Below, in pieces: positions 40,898-43,635 of a stretch of 43,635 nucleotides of DNA. Each line of letters starts with the position of its first letter. Position 1 is the first letter of the stretch. The DNA is taken from the NCBI GenBank assembly GCA_009995705.1, contig JAADBR010000058.1, forward strand, positions 1 to 43,635, in the 5' to 3' direction. Made by a program: the position numbers and the translations under genes. Under the pieces are notes generated by a model, which was not told the DNA's origin, did no database searches, and saw only the letters and a program-made list of their open reading frames with translations. This DNA is from Microcystis aeruginosa W13-11 (GTDB taxonomy: Bacteria > Cyanobacteriota > Cyanobacteriia > Cyanobacteriales > Microcystaceae).

Positions 40898-43522
40898 ATG
40901 TCTTTTGTCGGTTTACATATTCACAGTGATTATAGCTTACTTGATGGTGCTTCCCAATTACCATCACTAATTGATCGAGCGATCGAATTGGGACAACCAG
41001 CGATCGCTTTAACCGATCATGGAGTCATGTATGGTGCGATCGAATTAATTAAAACCTGTCGTAATAAAGGAATCAAACCAATTATTGGCAACGAAATGTA
41101 TGTAGTTAATGGCGATATTGAAGTCAATCTTCGCCACCGAAAATATCATCAAGTTGTTTTAGCCAAAAACACCCAAGGCTATAAAAATCTGGTTAAATTA
41201 ACTACTATTTCTAATCTGAAGGGTATTCAAGGTAAAGGCATTTTTGCTCGTCCTTGTATCAATAAAGAGTTACTCCAACAATATCACGAAGGATTAATAG
41301 TTACCAGTGCTTGCTTGGGTGGAGAGATTCCCCAAGCAATTTTAGCTAATAACAGGAAACTGGCTAAGGAAACTGCTAAATGGTATAAAAAACTTTTTGG
41401 TGATGATTTTTATTTAGAAATTCAAGACCACGGTTCTAAAGAAGATCGGATTGTGAATGTAGAAATAGTTAAAATTGCTAAAGAATTAGGAATTAAAGTA
41501 GTTGCTACCAACGATTCTCACTTTATTTCCTGTTATGATGTAGAGGCACACGATGCCTTACTTTGTATTCAAACTGGTAAGTTAATTACTGAAGATAAAC
41601 GCCTCCGTTATAGCGGCACAGAATACTTAAAATCTGCTGATGAAATGCGTTTACTTTTCCGTGATCATCTGCCGGAAGATGTGATTGAAGAAGCGATTAA
41701 TAACACCTTAGAAGTAGCAGAAAAAGTCGAACCTTACAATATATTTAATGAACCAAGACTGCCTAATTATACAGTTCCTGCGGGACATACTGCTGATAGT
41801 TATGTAGAAGAAATTGCTTGGTTAGGATTACTAGAAAGATTAAAATGTCCTTCTCGTCACGAGATTGAACCTGTTTACAAAGAAAGACTTGAATATGAAT
41901 TAAAAATGTTACAAAAAATGGGATTTTCTACCTATTTTCTCGTCGTTTGGGACTATATAAAATATGCTAGAGATCATGATATTCCCGTTGGTCCAGGACG
42001 CGGTTCTGCGGCGGGTTCTTTGGTAGCATATTCTTTAAAAATAACCAATATTGATCCCGTTCATCACGGTTTATTATTTGAGCGCTTTCTCAATCCTGAA
42101 CGGAAATCTATGCCTGATATTGATACAGATTTCTGTATCGAGAGACGGGATGAAATGATCCAATACGTCACGGAAAAATACGGGGAAGCTAATGTTGCCC
42201 AAATCATTACTTTTAACCGCATGACATCAAAAGCTGTCTTAAAAGATGTGGCGCGGGTGTTAGATATTCCCTACGCTGAATCAGATAAAATGGCGAAAAT
42301 GATTCCCGTTTCTCGCGGTAAACCCACACCTTTAAAAGTGATGATTTCCGATGAAACTCCCGAAGCAGCATTTAAAGAAAGATACGACACGGAACCCCAT
42401 GTGCGTCATTGGTTAGATATGGCAATTCGTATCGAAGGTACTAACAAAACCTTCGGAGTTCATGCTGCAGGAGTCGTCATTTCTTCCCAACCTTTAGATG
42501 AAGTGGTTCCCCTCCAGAAAAATAATGATGGGGCGGTAATTACCCAATATTTTATGGAAGATTTAGAATCATTGGGATTGTTAAAAATGGACTTTTTAGG
42601 GTTAAGAAATTTAACCACATTGAAAAAAACCGCCGATTTAATTAAACAAAATCAGGGTATAGATATCGATCTTGATCAATTGCCTTTAGATGAAAGAAAA
42701 GCTTTGCAAATTCGTGCTAAAGGGGAACATAAAAAACTACCTCCCGATATTCTTAAAACCCACGGACTACTAGAAGAAGGGGATTTAGAAGGTATTTTCC
42801 AGTTAGAATCATCGGGGATGAAACAGATCGTTAAAGAGTTAAAACCATCGGGTATTGAGGACATATCTTCAATCCTAGCACTCTATCGCCCCGGTCCTTT
42901 AGATGCGGGATTAATTCCTCTCTTTATTGGCAGAAAACACGGTAGAGAACCCATTCGTTATGATCATCCTTTATTGGAACCAATTCTTAAGGAAACCTAC
43001 GCAGTTTTGGTCTATCAAGAACAGATTATGAAAATGGCGCAGGATTTAGCTGGTTATTCTCTCGGAGAAGCGGATCTATTACGTCGGGCAATGGGAAAGA
43101 AAAAAGCCTCCGAAATGCAGAAACAAAGGGAGATGTTTATCGATGGTGCTGCTAAAAATGGTGTGGAAAAAAGAATCGCTGAAAATCTCTTTGAACAGAT
43201 GGTAAATTTTGCCGAATATTGTCTAGGAGGTGAGACGTTAATTTTAACTCAGGAATACGGATTATTACCAATTGCTAAAATTGTGAGCGAAGAAATTAAC
43301 TGCACTGTTTATAGTGTAGATAAAAATGGTTTTGTTTATAGTCAACCAATTTCTCAATGGCACGAGCGAGGTTTACAAGAGGTCTTTGAATATACCCTAG
43401 AAAATGGGCAAACTATCCAAGCCACCAAAGATCATAAATTTATGACTAGCGACGGAGAAATGTTAGCCATAGATACAATATTTGAGCGAGGTTTAGATTT
43501 AAAATCCTCTGATTTCTCCTAA
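40898..43522 (+). CDS. dnaE1: DNA polymerase III alpha subunit, N-terminal half with split-intein N-fragment
   Basis: 874 residues: DnaE N-extein of 774 plus a 100-residue N-intein. PHP domain at the N-terminus ([25 protein letters not shown]), palm region with [15 protein letters not shown] and catalytic acidic [15 protein letters not shown], then [17 protein letters not shown] and [21 protein letters not shown]. The C-terminal half of DnaE, with the C-intein, must lie elsewhere; protein trans-splicing joins them. Extein ends ...VNFAEY and the intein starts at Cys775. Replicative polymerase, essential. Confidence 0.98.
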   Translation: MSFVGLHIHSDYSLLDGASQLPSLIDRAIELGQPAIALTDHGVMYGAIELIKTCRNKGIKPIIGNEMYVVNGDIEVNLRHRKYHQVVLAKNTQGYKNLVKLTTISNLKGIQGKGIFARPCINKELLQQYHEGLIVTSACLGGEIPQAILANNRKLAKETAKWYKKLFGDDFYLEIQDHGSKEDRIVNVEIVKIAKELGIKVVATNDSHFISCYDVEAHDALLCIQTGKLITEDKRLRYSGTEYLKSADEMRLLFRDHLPEDVIEEAINNTLEVAEKVEPYNIFNEPRLPNYTVPAGHTADSYVEEIAWLGLLERLKCPSRHEIEPVYKERLEYELKMLQKMGFSTYFLVVWDYIKYARDHDIPVGPGRGSAAGSLVAYSLKITNIDPVHHGLLFERFLNPERKSMPDIDTDFCIERRDEMIQYVTEKYGEANVAQIITFNRMTSKAVLKDVARVLDIPYAESDKMAKMIPVSRGKPTPLKVMISDETPEAAFKERYDTEPHVRHWLDMAIRIEGTNKTFGVHAAGVVISSQPLDEVVPLQKNNDGAVITQYFMEDLESLGLLKMDFLGLRNLTTLKKTADLIKQNQGIDIDLDQLPLDERKALQIRAKGEHKKLPPDILKTHGLLEEGDLEGIFQLESSGMKQIVKELKPSGIEDISSILALYRPGPLDAGLIPLFIGRKHGREPIRYDHPLLEPILKETYAVLVYQEQIMKMAQDLAGYSLGEADLLRRAMGKKKASEMQKQREMFIDGAAKNGVEKRIAENLFEQMVNFAEYCLGGETLILTQEYGLLPIAKIVSEEINCTVYSVDKNGFVYSQPISQWHERGLQEVFEYTLENGQTIQATKDHKFMTSDGEMLAIDTIFERGLDLKSSDFS
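43220..43519 (+). other. DnaE split-intein N-fragment
   Basis: 100 codons beginning [20 protein letters not shown] and ending in LDLKSSDFS. Cys1 gives the first acyl shift; block A ([10 protein letters not shown]) and block B ([12 protein letters not shown], with the TxxH) are intact. Matches the cyanobacterial DnaE split-intein family and, from memory, the Microcystis version. Splicing needs the C-intein gene. Confidence 0.95.
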
Positions 43523-43530
43523 AAACCAAA

Positions 43531-43556
43531 CCCCCCAATCTGGTGAGATTGAGGGG
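43531..43556. terminator. Hairpin between dnaE and convergent 5S rRNA
   Basis: CCCCCCAATCT, loop GGTG, AGATTGAGGGG: ten pairs with one mismatch. On the minus strand it lies just beyond the 5S rRNA 3' end; on the plus strand just beyond dnaE. It may serve both transcripts. Neither side has a long U-run. Confidence 0.55.
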
Positions 43557-43569
43557 TAGGAAAGAACAA

Positions 43570-43635
43570 TCCTGGCATCGAGCTATTGTCCCGGTCGGCA
43601 ACCCGACAAGTATCTTGGCCACGGTGAAGTTTCAC
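43570..43635 (-). rRNA. rrf: 5S ribosomal RNA, 3' part
   Basis: The complement reads GTGAAACTTCACCGTGG at the window edge and ends AATAGCTCGATGCCAGGA, the conserved 3' half of cyanobacterial 5S rRNA. About 66 of roughly 118 bases are in the window; the 5' part and presumably 23S and 16S genes lie beyond it. Convergent with dnaE. Confidence 0.92.

Noticed and set aside
1..43635. tRNA genes
   Set aside because: No cloverleaf or GTTCRA T-loop pattern recognised by eye in any spacer; a scan with tRNAscan-SE would settle this.

Overview
The window is almost certainly chromosomal DNA of a unicellular bloom-forming cyanobacterium, most likely Microcystis aeruginosa. The last protein gene is the N-terminal half of a split DnaE carrying a split-intein N-fragment, an arrangement specific to cyanobacteria, and the intein sequence resembles the Microcystis version as I remember it. 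Several HIP1 octamers (GCGATCGC, e.g. 4698 and 8837), a cyanobacterial PEP carboxylase, a KaiC paralogue, and many IS remnants, miniature elements and heptameric repeats agree.

Layout. 1-1600: decayed IS630 transposase apparently nested in an IS1 remnant. 1540-4750 (minus): two tandem small coiled-coil membrane proteins plus a remnant of a third, a WecA/MraY-type transferase, and glyA. 4930-5350: a dispersed inverted-repeat element abutting a foldback element. 5448-8504: ppc. 8786-11445 (minus): min cell-division cluster in the order coiled-coil membrane protein, minC, minD, minE, small membrane protein. 11610-19050: accessory island with a deleted IS982-type transposase, a fatty-acid-hydroxylase-like gene, three toxin-antitoxin modules (PrlF/YhaV, HigBA, HicBA), a 198-bp duplication of the yhaV 3' end, a membrane-anchored GTPase with a coiled-coil partner, fragments of an integrase, a DUF433 protein and an HNH nuclease, and many short repeats. 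19185-29784: mostly housekeeping (sugar-acid kinase, lpxA/lpxB, gcvP, a GT39-type glycosyltransferase, an aminodeoxychorismate-lyase-like enzyme, ssb). 30008-34939: mreBCD and a class A penicillin-binding protein. 35149-40814: M61 peptidase, branched-chain aminotransferase-like protein, an unlisted 49-residue protein, a KaiC3-like ATPase and a periplasmic binding protein. 40898-43522: dnaE N-half. A hairpin and the 3' end of a 5S rRNA gene on the opposite strand close the window.

Genes that work together: MinCDE position the division septum, MreBCD plus the class A PBP build the lateral wall, and LpxA/LpxB make the lipid A precursor. GlyA and GcvP link serine, glycine and one-carbon metabolism. 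The least explained material is in the island: a two-gene GTPase/coiled-coil operon whose partner gene has a 21-bp expandable repeat and a C-terminus rewritten by a duplicated toxin fragment, and a coupled small-ORF/HNH operon cut by a miniature element. Coding calls rest on translation and remembered family motifs; no database search was possible.
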